64,000 nucleotides of DNA from Physcomitrium patens (Eukaryota; Streptophyta; Bryopsida; Funariales; Funariaceae). The notes under the pieces are model-generated. The model ran no database searches. It had not been told where the DNA came from and worked only from the letters and a program-made list of their open reading frames with translations. Position 1 is the stretch's first letter; every line of letters starts with the position of its first letter. The position numbers and the translations under genes were made by a program. The stretch covers positions 7,085,506-7,149,505 of the forward strand of contig NC_037273.1 in the NCBI RefSeq assembly GCF_000002425.4. Reading direction: 5' to 3'. Shown piece after piece: positions 11,605-25,634 of the stretch.

Positions 11605-13763
11605 TTTAAACTCTATTTGATGGTAGAAAAATCTATTCATCTAATAATTATATTAAGGACACAAATCTAGACATACATTAGAAGAAACAACATACTAATG
11701 TATAAATGAAAAGAAAAGAATTAATAATCAAAGAAGACTCATAAATAAAGATATAACTAAAAAAAAATGGCTATTGTCAAATACAATGAAACAAAAGAAT
11801 CTTAAATAGAGATCAAAATATAAAAAATACATGTAAAAGTTTTGTAAAAATTATAAGGTTTATTAGTCATAAATTTAAGTTATTAGTTGTTTATATAATG
11901 GCTTTTTAAAAGCAGATATCTTTTAGAGAAAGTTTTCATAGCAAAGATATATCTAAGATATATCTATATTTATGATATATCTAAGATAATCTATAGATCT
12001 AATATGTATTTATAAAGTTTTGGTGGTTTTTTTTAAAAATTAAGTACAAAATTAATTAAAAATTCCTACTTATATTTGATTATAATTTTCGAAGTAATAC
12101 ATTTTGTCTTTTTTAGAAAAAAATCTCATCAGAAATAGTTAAAATATTTTACAAATTGATAAGTCTGAGATTTTTCAATTAAGGTTTGCTACAAAAATAT
12201 AATATATGATTTGTACAAAAGTGGTTGGTATATTATTTAAAATATTAATAATATTATATGTTCAAATAGAAAGACCACTAAATTACTTGATCATTATTCA
12301 AGCTTTATAAGCACCTTCAAATAATAAATTTTAAATAACATCAAAAATATTATCTACCACATATAGTTTTATAAAGCACTAATATTCTTTTTTAAAATTA
12401 TAATATTACATGTATTGTGTCTTATTATGTATTTAAAGAGGATCATGTTTTTTTCGAAGTTCTTTATTTAAATTTTGATATATTGAAGATTGAAATTAAA
12501 TTATTAATTTTTTAATTTTTTAAAAAATAATATTCTTTGAAACAAATTCATTGCCTGTTTATTTTCTATTTAATTATATAAATTAGTGATAATTTTTAAG
12601 TAGATACAAAAATTAATTATTAAACTTGTTTCTTTTTAACTAATAACATCTTATTGTTAATGATTGATTTTAATTTTGAATAGATGTCAATGATGTATAC
12701 TCTCTAATATTATACTATAGTCTAATACATTAATAATATTCTTAGATAAAATTAGCATATGCTCATTAATATCATATTTTAATATTTATATAATATATAT
12801 ATATATATATTTTATATTACTTTAAATTAAAGAATATTTTCTCTTTAATATTTTAATAGTTTAATATTTTAGTTTAAATTTATAATAATTTTATCTTTTC
12901 ATATATTTAAAAAATATTATAAATTTTAAAGAGAGATAGAACTTTTATTGATTTTGTAAATATTTATTTATTTTAGAAAATACAATTAATATGTAACTAT
13001 ATTGATTAAATTTTAGATAAAAAATAGTCTGAACAGCTAAAAAGCTATTAAGAAAAATTCAAAATTTTTAATTTTATTAGTATAAAATTACAAGTCATCA
13101 ATAACTTTAAATAAAAAATTGAAATTTTTGGTTGTTGATGTTTTTTTGGTTATATCTTTATTACATGGTGAATCTTTGATATTCTACTTTCTAGTTGTTT
13201 TACTATTAGGTCCTTAAATTTTAAAAATTAAAAACTATTGATTTTTTAAAATCAAAAATATTTTAAAAAACAAATAATATTTATTAAATATAATAACATA
13301 TTATGTTGCTACATAAAATAATTTTAGCATAATAAAAAATTATAAAATGATATAATAGCATAGTATAAATATTTTTAAAATAATTACATTATAAATTTTA
13401 TTTATATATTATATTAAAATATTTTTTAAAAAAACAACTTGATATGAACTATTAAAATTATAATGAGCATCTTCTAAGATTTTAGAGTAAATTAGGGTCT
13501 TTAAAAAAATATAATAATAATTAAAATTTTATGATATTTATGGATAATATTTTTAAAATATCATTTTTTCATTAATAATAATTTTTGTATAAGATGTAAT
13601 ATTTATTATTTTAATTTAAAAAAATACTATATAAAAGATAGAATTACATAAACTTAAAATAAAAGTTTCATAATAAAGTACATTGAAACTAATGACTTTA
13701 GTTATTTTAGAATAGATAATGATTGGAGAAGCTAATATGTATCAAGGACAAGAACTTGAAGAA
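10743..13763. other. AT-rich geneless DNA, decayed repeats
   Basis: Very AT-rich with (TA)n at 11567-11602 and 12789-12810. The segment about 12220-12450 resembles about 15700-15980 (shared order: TTACTTGATCATTATTCA-like block, a CTTCAAATAA block, then TTGTGTCTTATTATGTATTTAA-like text), so it is a relic of repeat families seen inside the neighbouring gypsy element. No coding domain recognised. Confidence 0.5.
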
Positions 13764-14294
13764 TGTAATTAAATATATGAGATGTGTCTCAAAGAAAGAT
13801 GATAAAAAATAAATAAATATGTATATTTAAGAAGAAATTAGAATGCCTAATGCCATAGACAAAAAGCTATAGGTTCTTGAAATTAAATTAGAAGAAAAAA
13901 AAAAGAATTGATGAAAGTGAGAAAGGCCTTTGCTTCTATATATATTATTTAACTAAAGAGTGATGTAGCAATGTTCATTTTGACACATGTCTATTTGCAA
14001 GGAAAGTTTCCAATATGTGTGTCATATGACTAACTTGTATCACAAGTAACCAAAATGTGTAATATTTGGCCAAATTGTAATATAAGTGGTTAATATGTAT
14101 AACATTTAGTCAACTTGTTGGCCAAGTTTTTAATCTATCAATCATTTATAAATATTTACAAAGTCAAAATTTTATTTATAAAGCTTCTAAGAAGCTTTTC
14201 CATAAGACATTATCTAATTTACCTACTTCTACTTATTCTACATAATTTTTCTTATCTAAATAATTACTTGTCTCATTATGTTTGTAACATTACA
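13764..14294 (-). repeat. Left (3') LTR of the gypsy element
   Basis: Begins TGTAAT and ends ATTACA on the plus strand, the TG...CA form of an LTR. It matches 23195-23687 and the solo LTR at 29872-30344. Shared markers include the CTTGC-AGG-AAGTTT block, TGTG(T/C)CA(C/T)ATG and the AAGTCAAAAT/AAGCTTCTAAGAA blocks. Confidence 0.75.
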
Positions 14295-14344
14295 TCTCAT
14301 TTAGAAACAAGTTCCATAAAAAGTAATGTTGTATTGAAATACAA

Positions 14345-15600
14345 CTATTAGATGAAAGAAAAAAAATAAGATTCTATTATAGAAGAACTTAATTGAAAAT
14401 ATTATAATAAATTAATTTATAAATATAGATAAAGCTAAAAGAGTTAGAAAAACTATTAAATGCTAATATTTCTTTTATTAAAATAGAATTCTACTTATTT
14501 TTCATGGCCATAAATAAGGCAAAAGAAAGTAAAAGAAAAAAATGAATCATATAGACAACTTGATGAAAGAATTCAGAGTAGATTATAGCAAAAATTACCT
14601 TGAAAACTTAAAAATTGGTACCCAAAGATTGCAAAACAGACTTTAGAGGGACGTTTTTAGCATTGGCTTTAAGTGATTAGATAGATATTGAGTTTTTAAG
14701 AGCTTTCCAAAGTGAAAAATGTTTTTGATGATTTTGAGTTTTGAGAAATAAAAAGAGACTTGCATAGTTGAAGAATTTTTATTTATCATAGAAAAAGTAT
14801 AAATAAAGTTTTATAGATTTTTAAATATCTTTTAAAAATATAAGATCAGTTAAACTCTGAGATTAAAAGATATGATAATTTAAATAGATTAAGGTCTTGG
14901 AATATTGGATTATAGGATTATTGAGATTTTTTGTCATTTTGAAAAATCTGGTAGTTCAATTGAAGAATTTTTTTATTAGAGCATATTAGACTTAGATTTG
15001 TATAATTTTGCTTATATGCAAAGAAATTGTATGGTTTAAGAATAAGTAATCTTTGCTAGAAGGTCAACATGTAAATTGGAGAAGAAAGATGGTTGACACT
15101 TGAGAGTATTCGGAGCTCTTTTTTCCAATGAATAAGTTTGATTTTTCTTAAACTTTGTGTGCTTATAGTTCACTTGAATATTGAAATATGAAAGTTATTT
15201 TAATAAAAATTAATATTTTAATTAATATTTATTATAATTTAAAAATTATCTTAAGGATTTAATAGAATTTATTTAGGATTTATTTAGAATTTTTTAAAAG
15301 ATTTCATTAAGATATGATTAGGATTTGATTAAGATTTATTTAAGATTATATTATGATTTTATTAGGATTTATTTAATATTTATTTAGAATTTTATTTTAT
15401 TTTTTTAGAATATCTATTTTAATATATTTTTAGAATTTTTAAAAATGTTTTAAAGATTTAATTATGATTTTTTTAAAAAAAGCCTTTAATACTTTTTTAG
15501 AATTGATGAAGGTTTGATTAGAATTTCTAAAATTTAATTGGGATTTATTTAAAATTCTATTAGAGCTATTAAAACCTTTATTCTTATAATTTCTAATTTA
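14345..15600. repeat. 1.3-kb AT-rich repeat, copy 1
   Basis: Aligned by eye with 17880-19250 and 55380-56940. Common landmarks: GGCCATAAATAAGG, TAGCAAAAATTACC, GAGTTTTTAAGAGC, TTTTGAGAAA, then a long run of degenerate units of the form ATT(A/T)(A/G)GATTT. Non-coding; part of the gypsy-family DNA or an element inserted before that family spread. Confidence 0.55.
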
Positions 15601-16224
15601 ATTTCCACAGCCAAGAGCTTGGTACATTTTCAAATAAGACAACATGTTATACAATAATAGTGATTATATGTTTAAGAAGTCTAAAATATAACAAATTCTA
15701 TTTGCTAATTATTCTAATATTTATTTTATTTGAAGGTAGTTGATAGATACTCTCAACCATCAATAGTATTTTATATTAGAATAAAAAGATCATCTTATTA
15801 TTTGATCATTATTAATGTCTTTATAACATCCTTCAAATAAAATATTTGGAATATCATAAAGAATATTTTTTTACCTTCAATAATATCACCAAACATCAAA
15901 AGTCTCTTCTAAAGTTGTAATATCAAATACACTATATCTTGCTATATATTTAAGGAAAAATGTATTGTTCTTAAAAGTCTTCATCTCTATTATGTCATCT
16001 TGGAGGGTGCAAAAATCTCAATATCTTGTCTAGTAATTGAGCAAATAATAGCTCTCGAGTTAAATATGTTGGTTGTTAATTCTTTATATTGTTATTGCCA
16101 CAAAATACAAAGAAATCACGAACAAAGATAGAAAATAGAATGAAATCTTTATTGAAATAGCTTTGTTATATACCAAAGAATTTCTTAATTCTTCATCTTA
16201 ATTTTTATAGATGATATTAGCAAA

Positions 16225-16375
16225 AAAACATCAATCTTTTTTGCTATATTTGCAAGATCCCAAAATGGCTCCTATGTATATTCACTAATATCATTTCTAT
16301 GCCAATATATAAGATATTTCAACCTATATTGATATTTTCTTGAGTCTAAGACCTTATCTATTTCAATTTTTTTTA
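16225..16375 (-). pseudogene. Gypsy chromodomain remnant
   Basis: Minus-strand translation gives the chromodomain signature: acidic start, VLDSRK, then LKYLIYWHR, a stop where the conserved Trp of TWEP belongs, then EPFWDL. This is the C-terminal module of chromovirus integrases (known family). It fixes the class and orientation of the element. Confidence 0.7.
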
Positions 16376-17879
16376 TTGTTTTTTACTTCTTTAGGAAGAA
16401 GTGACATATGTCTACTTTCTATTATATCTATTGTCTTATATGGCTTAAGAAGAAACACATTAAAAGCAAAATGGATTTTCATGGACTTCAATAAATATAA
16501 TTAATATGCAACTAGATTGATCTATTCACAAATTAGATATGATCAAAGTCTACAATAATATTTACTATTATAAAAACAAATAGTCTTGATATTGTAATAA
16601 AGTAATCATATTTTATTGCAAACATAGAATAGAAGTTGTTTCTTGCAATAGACATTTGAATTAGCCTTTTTTTTATTCTTAATTTTTACTTAATTATATC
16701 TTTATTGGCCACAAGATTATCAATTTTTTTAAAGTCAAAAATATCAAATTATGGATGATAACTATAATTAGTATAAAAATATGATTTTTGAATAGAAGAA
16801 TATATTATGATACAATAGAAATTTTTTTCTAATAGTAAAAGATTTTTCCAATCATCTTAATAATAATTGATGGTACATCTCAAATATTACTTTAATACTT
16901 AATTTATTTCTTGTATTTATTCATCAATTTGACAATTAAAGGCCAAAGATAATTTTATGATTATCTTCAATATCTTAAAAAGAGTTGTCTAAAACCTAGA
17001 TATAAATCAAGTCTCTCTATTTGATATAATATCTCTTAAAATTTTATAATAGTAATAGATATAAATAAAAAAAATAGTTGTATCTTCAATTTTGTTACTT
17101 TTTTTACATGGTACAAAATGTGCCATTTTAGTGAAACAATCTACTATTGCAAAGATAAAATTATAAGAGTTTAAGATTTAAAGATAAGTGATAAAATCCA
17201 TAGAAATAGAAGACTATGATTGTTTTGATTTAGATAATTGCTAGAAAAATCTATTTAGCAAAAGACAAAGAGTTTTTAATTTTAAACAAATATTGCATGA
17301 TTATGAAAAAAATTTAAGTGCCTTCCACATTTGATACCACCAAAAATTTCTTGAAGTTAACTTTAAGGTCTTATTGTATTCAAAATTTTGTTTAATTTAA
17401 AAAACTTAACAAACTTGATAAGTATGTAATTTTACTTCAACTTTTGGAACATCTAAGCATCATTCAAAATAAAAAAAGGTTGTTCTTCAATTCAAACTTA
17501 GAAGTATCATAAATTGAAAAGAATTATTCTTTGTATGATATATAAGAGGATTTGAGGACATACTTAATAAAAATTGATAAAATAATATTGAATCAGAAAT
17601 AAATATTGGTTTTATTATTTTTAGATGAAATTACTTTGTCTTCAAAGAATTGTTTGTTGTTGATTCAAAATTTGTGTTTTTTAACATAAAAACGTCTAAA
17701 AAAATATTTAATAAACTACATTATTTTCATAGCTAATAATTGATAATAAATACAAATTCTAACAAGAAAATGCTCTTGTAAGCTTGGTGAAAATTTAAAA
17801 TATGTATTGACATAAATACTTTAGTTTCTTGTAAATTACATAAACAATCACTAGATTCGAAATAATTTTGTGTTTCAAC

Positions 17880-19250
17880 ATGACTATTGGATAAAAAAAA
17901 GAAAAAAATATTATATTATATAAGAGCTTATTTTGAAATGTAGTAGAAAATTATCTTAGATAAATAAATGATAGTTAAGAAGAAAATAAAATTAATAAAT
18001 GTTAATATTGTCTTTTTATAAAAAAGAAAATATTTACTTTATAAGGCCATAAATAAGGTATAATAAGGTATATTGGCAAAAATAATATTTTAGGAATGTT
18101 TAAGTAGAAGTAATGAATAAAAATAAATTAAAATTACTTAAATAAATTAAAAATTAACACCTACAAGGGCCGGTTAAATTTTAAAAGTATAATTAATTAA
18201 AAAAAAATTAAGAACTGGTTTTGAAGAATATGAATGCATATTAATTTTGTGTAAGCTTTGCAAAAATTGAGTTATTTTTGGTAATCCTATTTTGCATTAA
18301 ATAAAAAAGACATCACATTTTCGTAAATAATATAAAATTTGTAGCAAATCTACAAATAAAATGCTGTGAATTTATAGATATAATTGTATCAAATACAGGT
18401 TGTGACTTTGAGATTAATTGAATAGTTAGATTAAAAGTTATTAAGGTTCAAGTGAATCAGAATCTTAGACACTAGATTTTTAAGGATAGTGAGGATTTCT
18501 TAGATTATTTTTAAAAAAATCTGGTTGGAATTGGAAAGTTTCTTTTGTGTGCTAATTGTAAAGTAAGGCTTTTACGATTTCAATTTTTTTGAAAATAAGT
18601 TGAAAATACAAAAAAGGAGATATTTAAGCTAAAAGATTTACATTAAGATTTAAGAAAAAAATAGCCAACAATTAAGAAGATTTTGATTCATTTCTCTTAA
18701 TTTTTAATTTATATTATTTTAATTTTTTAAAAATTTTAACTAATAAATTGAAATATATGAAAATTTAAAATTAAGATAAATAATGAATATAAAATTATTA
18801 ATTTTTAAAATATATAATAGCATTTATTTATAAATTTTCAGAGTTTTTTTGAAATTTCTTTTGTATTTCTTTAGGATTTTGTATTATTTCTTTAAGATTT
18901 ATTAGTAAATACTTTAGAATTATTTAATTTTTTTAGGATTATTCTTTATTTTTTATAATTTCATGTGATTTTTTAAGAATATTTTTATATTTTTATTTCT
19001 TTAAGATTATTTTGATTTTTTTAAAAATTTAATTAATATTTTTTAATAAGATTATTTTAAGTTTATTTGAAGTTGAATAAAATGTAATAATGTTTTTAAG
19101 TTATTTAAGATTTTCAAGATATTTTTAATTACCTTATTAATTATCTTATGTAATTTTTTTATTTTTTTAATCCAATTTCAAGATAAGATCAAATATTTCT
19201 CTAACTAAGTGCATAGTATATTCTCAAGCTAATTTTTACATAACACAATA
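17880..19250. repeat. 1.3-kb AT-rich repeat, copy 2
   Basis: Same landmarks in the same order as copies 1 and 3 (GGCCATAAATAAGG near 18053; TTTAGGATTT-type units at 18840-19090). It ends at CTAATTTTTACATAA, next to the RNase H/RT remnants, the same junction as in copy 3 (near 56935). Confidence 0.55.
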
Positions 19251-19639
19251 CTTCCTTCTAGATATTGGTGCTATTTCTAGAATGAATCTAAGATTCTAAG
19301 AAACTCTTTGTTGTGGATCTTATAGCTGATCTTAATTGCTAATTTTTTTAAAATAAAAGACTATAAGATAATACTTATTATTTTCTTCTATTTTAGACAA
19401 TACTACACTAAAAGAAAGTTTGATGTATTTTTTTTCCATAAAAAATGCCTCAAAAAAGTCAGTATACTATAAGATTAATGTTAAAGTAAAAATTTATTCA
19501 CAAAGCTTTAAATGCTTCTATATTCCATTCAAGTATGTCTTTATAGATCAAATGTGTAAGTAGAGCTATAATTTGAAAAAAGATTTGATAAAAATTTAAT
19601 AATAATTGGAATTTTAAAAAAAATATTGGATGTTTTTTA

Positions 19640-20045
19640 CTCTTAGAATCTTCTAATCTATTATAGTCTAAACTTTCATTGGATTGATTATAAGATCATC
19701 ATTTAAAATAATATAACCCAAGAAATTAACTTAAGTTGTGTAAAATATACACTTTTTCATCTTGACATATAATCCTATGTCTCTAAGTTTTTTTTTTAAA
19801 CACACAACAAACATAATATTTATATATATATTTTTTATTTTATAGTTGATTAAAACAAATTTAAGGTTTAAGAAAAGGATCATCTAAAAAATCTTAAAAA
19901 ACATCATTTATTACATGCTGAAAAAAATTAGCATATTTGTGAGTCCAAAAGGCATGATATTGTATTTAAAATGTCCATGCTTGTTACCAAACATAGTCTT
20001 CTATTTATCTCCTTCTTTAATATGTACCAAATTGTAAGCTCATTA
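19640..20045 (-). pseudogene. Gypsy reverse transcriptase remnant (palm to thumb)
   Basis: Minus-strand reading gives YNLVHIKEGDK, then YGHFKYN-type GHFKYNIMPFGL, a decayed YxDD region, then GLYVKMKKCIFY and NFLGYIILNDDLIINP. These are the palm MPFGLTN and thumb KCxF...FLGH motifs of gypsy RT. Several stops interrupt the frame. Confidence 0.75.
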
Positions 20046-20059
20046 TAGATCTATTTTTA

Positions 20060-21110
20060 AATATTTATTTATTTAATTTAAATGATCAAAAAGTCTATTA
20101 ATTCTAGAATTATATTTATTTTTTAAAATTTTAAAACCATTTAATCTTAATTAATAGATAAAATGATAAATTTTAAATCTTTTATAAGATATAATTTAGA
20201 GATAATTTTGTAAAAAAATAATAAAAGACTTGGTATAAAAAGGAATTTAAATAAGAAAAAAATAATAAAAATAAAAATAAAAATAACTTTGATATAAAAT
20301 AAAGTCCAAATAAGAAAGAAAAACTTAGTATAAAAAGAATTTTAAAAAAAGCTAATGTAAGTAGGATTAGAAAAAGAGAAATTATTATCAAAAGGCAAGG
20401 TGGTTAGCCGCCCATGTATAGAAAAGACAAGGTGGTTAAAACCAACTTAGGAAATTAAAAATAATTTGAATAATTAAAGTTTCTAGAAATAAAGTAATTT
20501 TATTATGTTTAATAATATTAAAGAAATTACTATAAGAAAGTTATAAATAGCTAAAATATTATTATAAGTATTATAATATAAATTCTAATAAAAGTTTATG
20601 ATTAATATTCTATCTTAACTTATATTTTTATTTTTTTAATACATAGTATAAGTCTTAAGTTATGAATAAACTTAAGTTGATTTTTATATAAAATCTTGGT
20701 CTAATTGTTGATATAAGAAGCTATAGAGTTAAGGTCATGGAGTTAAAAATTAAGTTGTATGGAAAGCTTTATTAAGTACAATCTATAGTTTTACTTCAAG
20801 AATAATATATCTATAGTTTATATATTTTGTAGTAAAGACTCACTTGGTGATAGTAGAATATTACAAGACATAGGTGAATAAGGAAATTAAGAAATTAATG
20901 TATCAAATTATTAAAGATAGATTGAATGAAAAATTGATATAATTTTTTTTTGATATTTTCAATATCAATAGAGTGATTTACAATAAAGGTAGAATAAAGA
21001 ATGATACTTCAAGAATTACTTAGAAATAGTTCTTATATATTGGCATAGAAAGAATATCTTATGATTTCCAAAGTGAAAGAATTAAGGTATGCAAAGTCTT
21101 AATATTAAAG
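20060..21110 (+). mobile_element. Inserted segment, opposite orientation, inside gypsy RT
   Basis: It separates the two RT remnants. Around 20990-21070 the plus strand repeats the text found on the minus strand at 16290-16360 (shared TCTTATATATTGGCATAGAA), which encodes the chromodomain. So a 3' piece of a related gypsy element appears to sit here head-on to the host element. Ends not defined. Confidence 0.4.
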
Positions 21111-21119
21111 ATAGAAGAT

Positions 21120-21220
21120 ATCTATTCTTATTAGTAACCTTATTGACTCCTTGATAATTCATACATATCCATAACTTTTTTATTTTTATTTTCTATTTTT
21201 TATAAATAAGACAAGAGATC
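21120..21220 (-). pseudogene. Gypsy reverse transcriptase N-terminal remnant
   Basis: Minus-strand translation contains KLWICMNYQGVNKVTNK, matching the gypsy RT motif with the (I/M)(D/N)YRxLNKVT pattern. It lies about 1.1 kb from the palm remnant that should follow directly, so DNA has been inserted between 20060 and 21110. Confidence 0.65.
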
Positions 21221-21779
21221 CCACTTAAAATTTTAAATAACTTATAAATTCTTTAAAATAAATCTAATTCAATATTCTAATAAGTTGTAAATTAATCTAA
21301 ATAGTAGCTGAATTCATTCTTGAACATGAATTGAACAATCATTAAAACAATATTATAGAATATATATATATATATATATATATTAAAATTTCTTAATAAT
21401 TCTTATAGTAGAAAATATAGATATGTTATAAATAATAAAAAATGATTTTTTTTCAATATACATAAAAATTCTTGATTTAAAAATAAAGATTTTGTTGAAT
21501 TAGATTTATAACTTTTTACTTTGTTAGCAATTAGGCTTGGTTATACAATGAATAAAATTAATATTACAAGAAATTCAATGTATCAAAGAATTAAACTTTT
21601 TTAGCCACAATAAACCTGAAATGATTGGATTAGAGGAAGATCCAATAATATTGAATATTATCAAGCTATTATAATTAATTACTGCTACATCTATAAGTAT
21701 AGATTCATTAATAATATTTCCAAAAGATAAGAGAAAACCATCTATAATTTCTACATGTACGAGCTTAGTTTCTTTCTAA

Positions 21780-21850
21780 AAGATAAATTATGTCTTTTAA
21801 TAAAGTCTTCATTTAAAAAATAAGTTAAGACTCTTAAATCTAATAAAGTA
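21780..21850 (-). pseudogene. Gypsy aspartic protease remnant
   Basis: Minus-strand reading gives LLDLRVLTYFLNEDFIKRH. It follows the D-S/T-G-x-x-x-x-F-(I/L) pattern of retroelement proteases, with the active-site DSG altered to DLR. Position upstream of RT is as expected. Confidence 0.5.
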
Positions 21851-23194
21851 GGAACTTTTTGATTTTTGGATCTAAAAAAATATCTATCATTAAACAAGAT
21901 GATGGTTTTAAAAAAAGAATAAGATCTTCATTAGATGATTCATTATGTTACAATTGCATAATGCCTATTGTAGCTTGATAAACTTATATTTTAATACATT
22001 ATCTTCTTTGGCATCTATGCTCCTTATTTTGTAGTTGTATTGCTTTTTGAACAATGATGAGTAATATTTTTGGATTTTCAAAAATATGAACATAATTCTT
22101 CTTAATAATGTTAAGTCTTTTCTTACTCAACAAGAAGCTTAAAATATATTGAATAAATTTATATTTCTTTGACTTTTGAATATATGTATTAAGAGAACCT
22201 CAATGTTGCTATTGAATCAAAAAGACATTAAAACATACTTGTGTGGCTCTTAGATCAAAATTCAAAGAACTAATAATTACACTTCATAATAAAATCAATT
22301 GATTGATTTAATATTTAAAGGTCACAAAAGTTCAACATCAATTATTTTATCTCAAATTACAATCTATAATAAAATTAGCAAATGAATGCAAGATCATCCT
22401 ACTTAATATCAAATGCAAGTTATTAGAATTGTGAATCATATATTAAATTTGAATAATTTCTTTGATGCAAAATAAAAATCTTGTTAATTGTAATACAAAT
22501 TGCATCATATTTTCTATAAATAAATCAATTTTTTTTAAAAAGCTTTTAAATTATCCAATATTAGATTATATTATTTAAAAAAGATAAAGGCTATAATAAA
22601 ATAAAATTTAAAAATATCATTTTAATTAACCTAATTTATGATATTAAAATTGGATAACTTTGAGGTTGAAGCTCAATTATTTGTTATATTTGATTAATAA
22701 ATTATTGAAAATTTAATTTTGTCTCATCAAAAAATTTAAAGAAAATAATTTTTGATTTTCTAATGCTTGAATAATATTCCACTGTAGGAGAAATAATATG
22801 ATTTGATGTACGTGTTGATGCAACTTCAATCACCTCTATATCTTCCAACCAATTTTCTTTGTTCTTATAGTAGTGAATTAAATTGATGCATTGTAAGTAC
22901 TAACTCATTTATTTGCTTCTATATTTTTTCTATTGTATCCTTTACTTTAAGAAGCTTTCTTATAATAAGACAATAAAAAGAAGAAGTCTAATATATTTTG
23001 GAACTAATTGAAGAGAGGAATTAAGAACAAAGAAAATTCTAAGAATAATATTAATTTAGAAGTAGATAATTAATAACCTCTAATATGCTAATTTCTTATT
23101 AAAAAAAAGGAATAATCTACTCTTAATTAAAAAAGACAACTATAATATTTTTAATATATTTTTATCAAATTATTAAAGATAAGACTTTTAAAAA

Positions 23195-23687
23195 TATAAT
23201 TAAATAAATAAAATTTATTTCAAAAAAAGATTACATAAAATAAATGAGAATATGAGTGGTTAAGAAAAAATTTGAATGATTATTTCTAAAGAGAAGAAAA
23301 TTATAGATTCTTGAAACTATACTAGAAGTAAAAAAGATATTGATAAGAATAAAGAAGGCCTTATTCTTGCTTTTATATATAAAATCTAATTAAGAAATTA
23401 TGTGACAATGTTCTTTAAATCACCTAATACATGCCTAACTTGCAAGATAAGTTTTCAACATGTGTGCCACATGGCCAACTTGTAAAATAAGTAGTCAATA
23501 TGTGCAATATGTGGATAACTTCTTTGTTAAGGTTTTAACCTATTAATTAGCTACAATCATTTATAAAGTCAAATCTGCATCTATAAAAGTCCACAAATTA
23601 TTATCAAATTTATTTACCTCTATTTACTTCTACCTAATTCCTCTTATCTAAGTAATTACTAGTATTAATATATTTGTGATAATATCA
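23195..23687 (-). repeat. Right (5') LTR of the gypsy element
   Basis: Upstream LTR in the sense of the element. Colinear with 13764-14294 and 29872-30344. Ends are blurred by decay; the left end starts TATAATTAAAT where the other copies have TGTAAT. Confidence 0.7.
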
Positions 23688-25101
23688 TTGATAACATAAA
23701 GCCTTTGCATCTAATTATTCTTGATCTTATTAAATATAGATAAGACTTGTATAATAAAAAATATTTTTATTTAAATAAAATAAATTTTAAGGTTTTTCAA
23801 AACTAAATAAACAAACCATCAATATGCTTTAATAAAGTCTATAAAAAATACTAATAAATAGAATTAGGATTTCTATAGCTTAAAGATGAACTTATTTTAA
23901 TTTTAAAAAGATAATCAATAATATCTTTTTTAGTAAAAAATAAAATAATATAAATATAATATCTAAAAATAAATTTAAAAAATTTATATTATTAAATAAA
24001 AATCATAAAAAATATGTTCAAATTAATTTTATAACAAAAATAAATATTAAAAGTTCTTGTAATTAATACAAAATATCTAATATCTAGTACTTATTATGTA
24101 ATATCTAATAACTATTTGACTATAATATCATATTTAAATAAATAGGAAGTTAAATTCTTTATATTTTATTATTTTTGTTATTTTTTTAAAAGATCATATT
24201 GAATTTATTTTGATTCTATATAGTATAAGCACAATTCTTCTTATTGATATCAAATTATATTCTTGTATTATAAGACAATTAAATCATATTTTATTAAAGT
24301 TTTTATCTTCCAAGTTTAATTGCATATTGTAATTAGTAAGATTATTTACTATTAGAGCATAGAAACATTAAAATATCATCATATAATATTTTTAACAAAT
24401 TTTTAATGAATAATTGTTATATTTATTAATGTGTTTTATTGCATTAATCATTATTTAAAGATAAGGCAGGTTAAATATTTTTTTTCTTCATATCTTATTA
24501 TAATTTGTTAAAAAAAATTAATAAATATATATTTTTATTTTTAAAAATTTAATGCCAATTTTCTAGCTATTAATGTTGTAATACATAAACAAATACAAAA
24601 TAATTTTTTTGTCACAAAATCCAAATTTTTTTGGTTGATGTATAAATTGAATTATATTCTTTAAATATAAAGTATACCATTTGATTTAAAAGTATATAAT
24701 TTTTATTTATTTTTTCCAGAATTAATATAAAACTAAGTAATAATAGATCTACTGGATAAGGTTCCAAAAAATTGACTTGAGATGCTTAGAATGTGAAATA
24801 TAGAAGTTTGAACTAAGTAAATGTATTATAAAATAACAAAAATTTAAACAAGAATAATATACAACTTCTAAAATACTTTTAATAAAAAATAACTTAAAAC
24901 TTTACAATGACCACAAGGTTTGTCAACCAAACATATAAGTTATAAGTTTCTTCTATAATTTTCATTTGAAAATACCATTTTTTTAGATGTTTTTGTAGCC
25001 ATATGTCATATTTAGAATAATTTATAGATCTAATCAACATAAGGAAGTATTTTAGATGTTTCTTGAAGAAGATTTTATTATTTTAATTTTTTTCTACTTA
25101 C

Positions 25102-25145
<44 letters not shown>

Positions 25146-25588
25146 TTACTTAATAAAATTATGATGTATAAATTATAATTATAATTATTTAGTATTAATA
25201 AATTTATTTTAATAAATTATATAATTTTAGATTTACTTATATTTTTAGAAGTTTATTTATATTATTATATTTTATTATTTTACCAAGTTTGATGCTAATA
25301 TCTTACAATAATTTGATTAAAACTTAAAAAAATTTTTGAATTTTTTTGTCGTCATTGAAATTATATTCAACAACCAAAAAGTATTATTATATCTTAAGAT
25401 TATTTATGTAACTGTGAGGGTTGTGATAGTTGTTGTTATTAGTCTATTAATTGTAATAAAAATATCTTAAATTTAGAATCATACAAATTTATAATAATAT
25501 TTTGATGTGATAAATTAAATTTATAAGAATTAAATTAAAACACCTTCATTTATAAGAAAAATGATACTAGTGATAGAATTATTTCATT

Positions 25589-25634
<46 letters not shown>

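Larger units (their letters stand above)
13764..23687 (-). mobile_element. Decayed Ty3/gypsy chromovirus-like LTR retrotransposon
   Basis: LTR retrotransposon read right to left. The two LTRs align along their length (13764-14294 and 23195-23687) and share blocks such as GGCCAA(C/A)TTGTA and TCTTATCTAA(A/G)TAATTACT. Between them, in the expected minus-strand order, I can translate remnants of aspartic protease (about 21780-21850), reverse transcriptase (about 21120-21220 and 19640-20045) and a C-terminal chromodomain (about 16225-16375). A purine-rich AAATGAGA abuts the left LTR as polypurine tract. All frames are broken by many stops; the element is dead. It also contains two copies of a 1.3-kb AT-rich repeat and a segment in the opposite orientation, so it is a nested or rearranged composite. 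No clear primer-binding site. Confidence 0.75.

Noticed and set aside
20182-20391. Hydrophobic Phe/Leu-rich minus-strand frame that looks like a membrane protein
   Set aside because: Translation of AT-rich low-complexity DNA within a decayed element.
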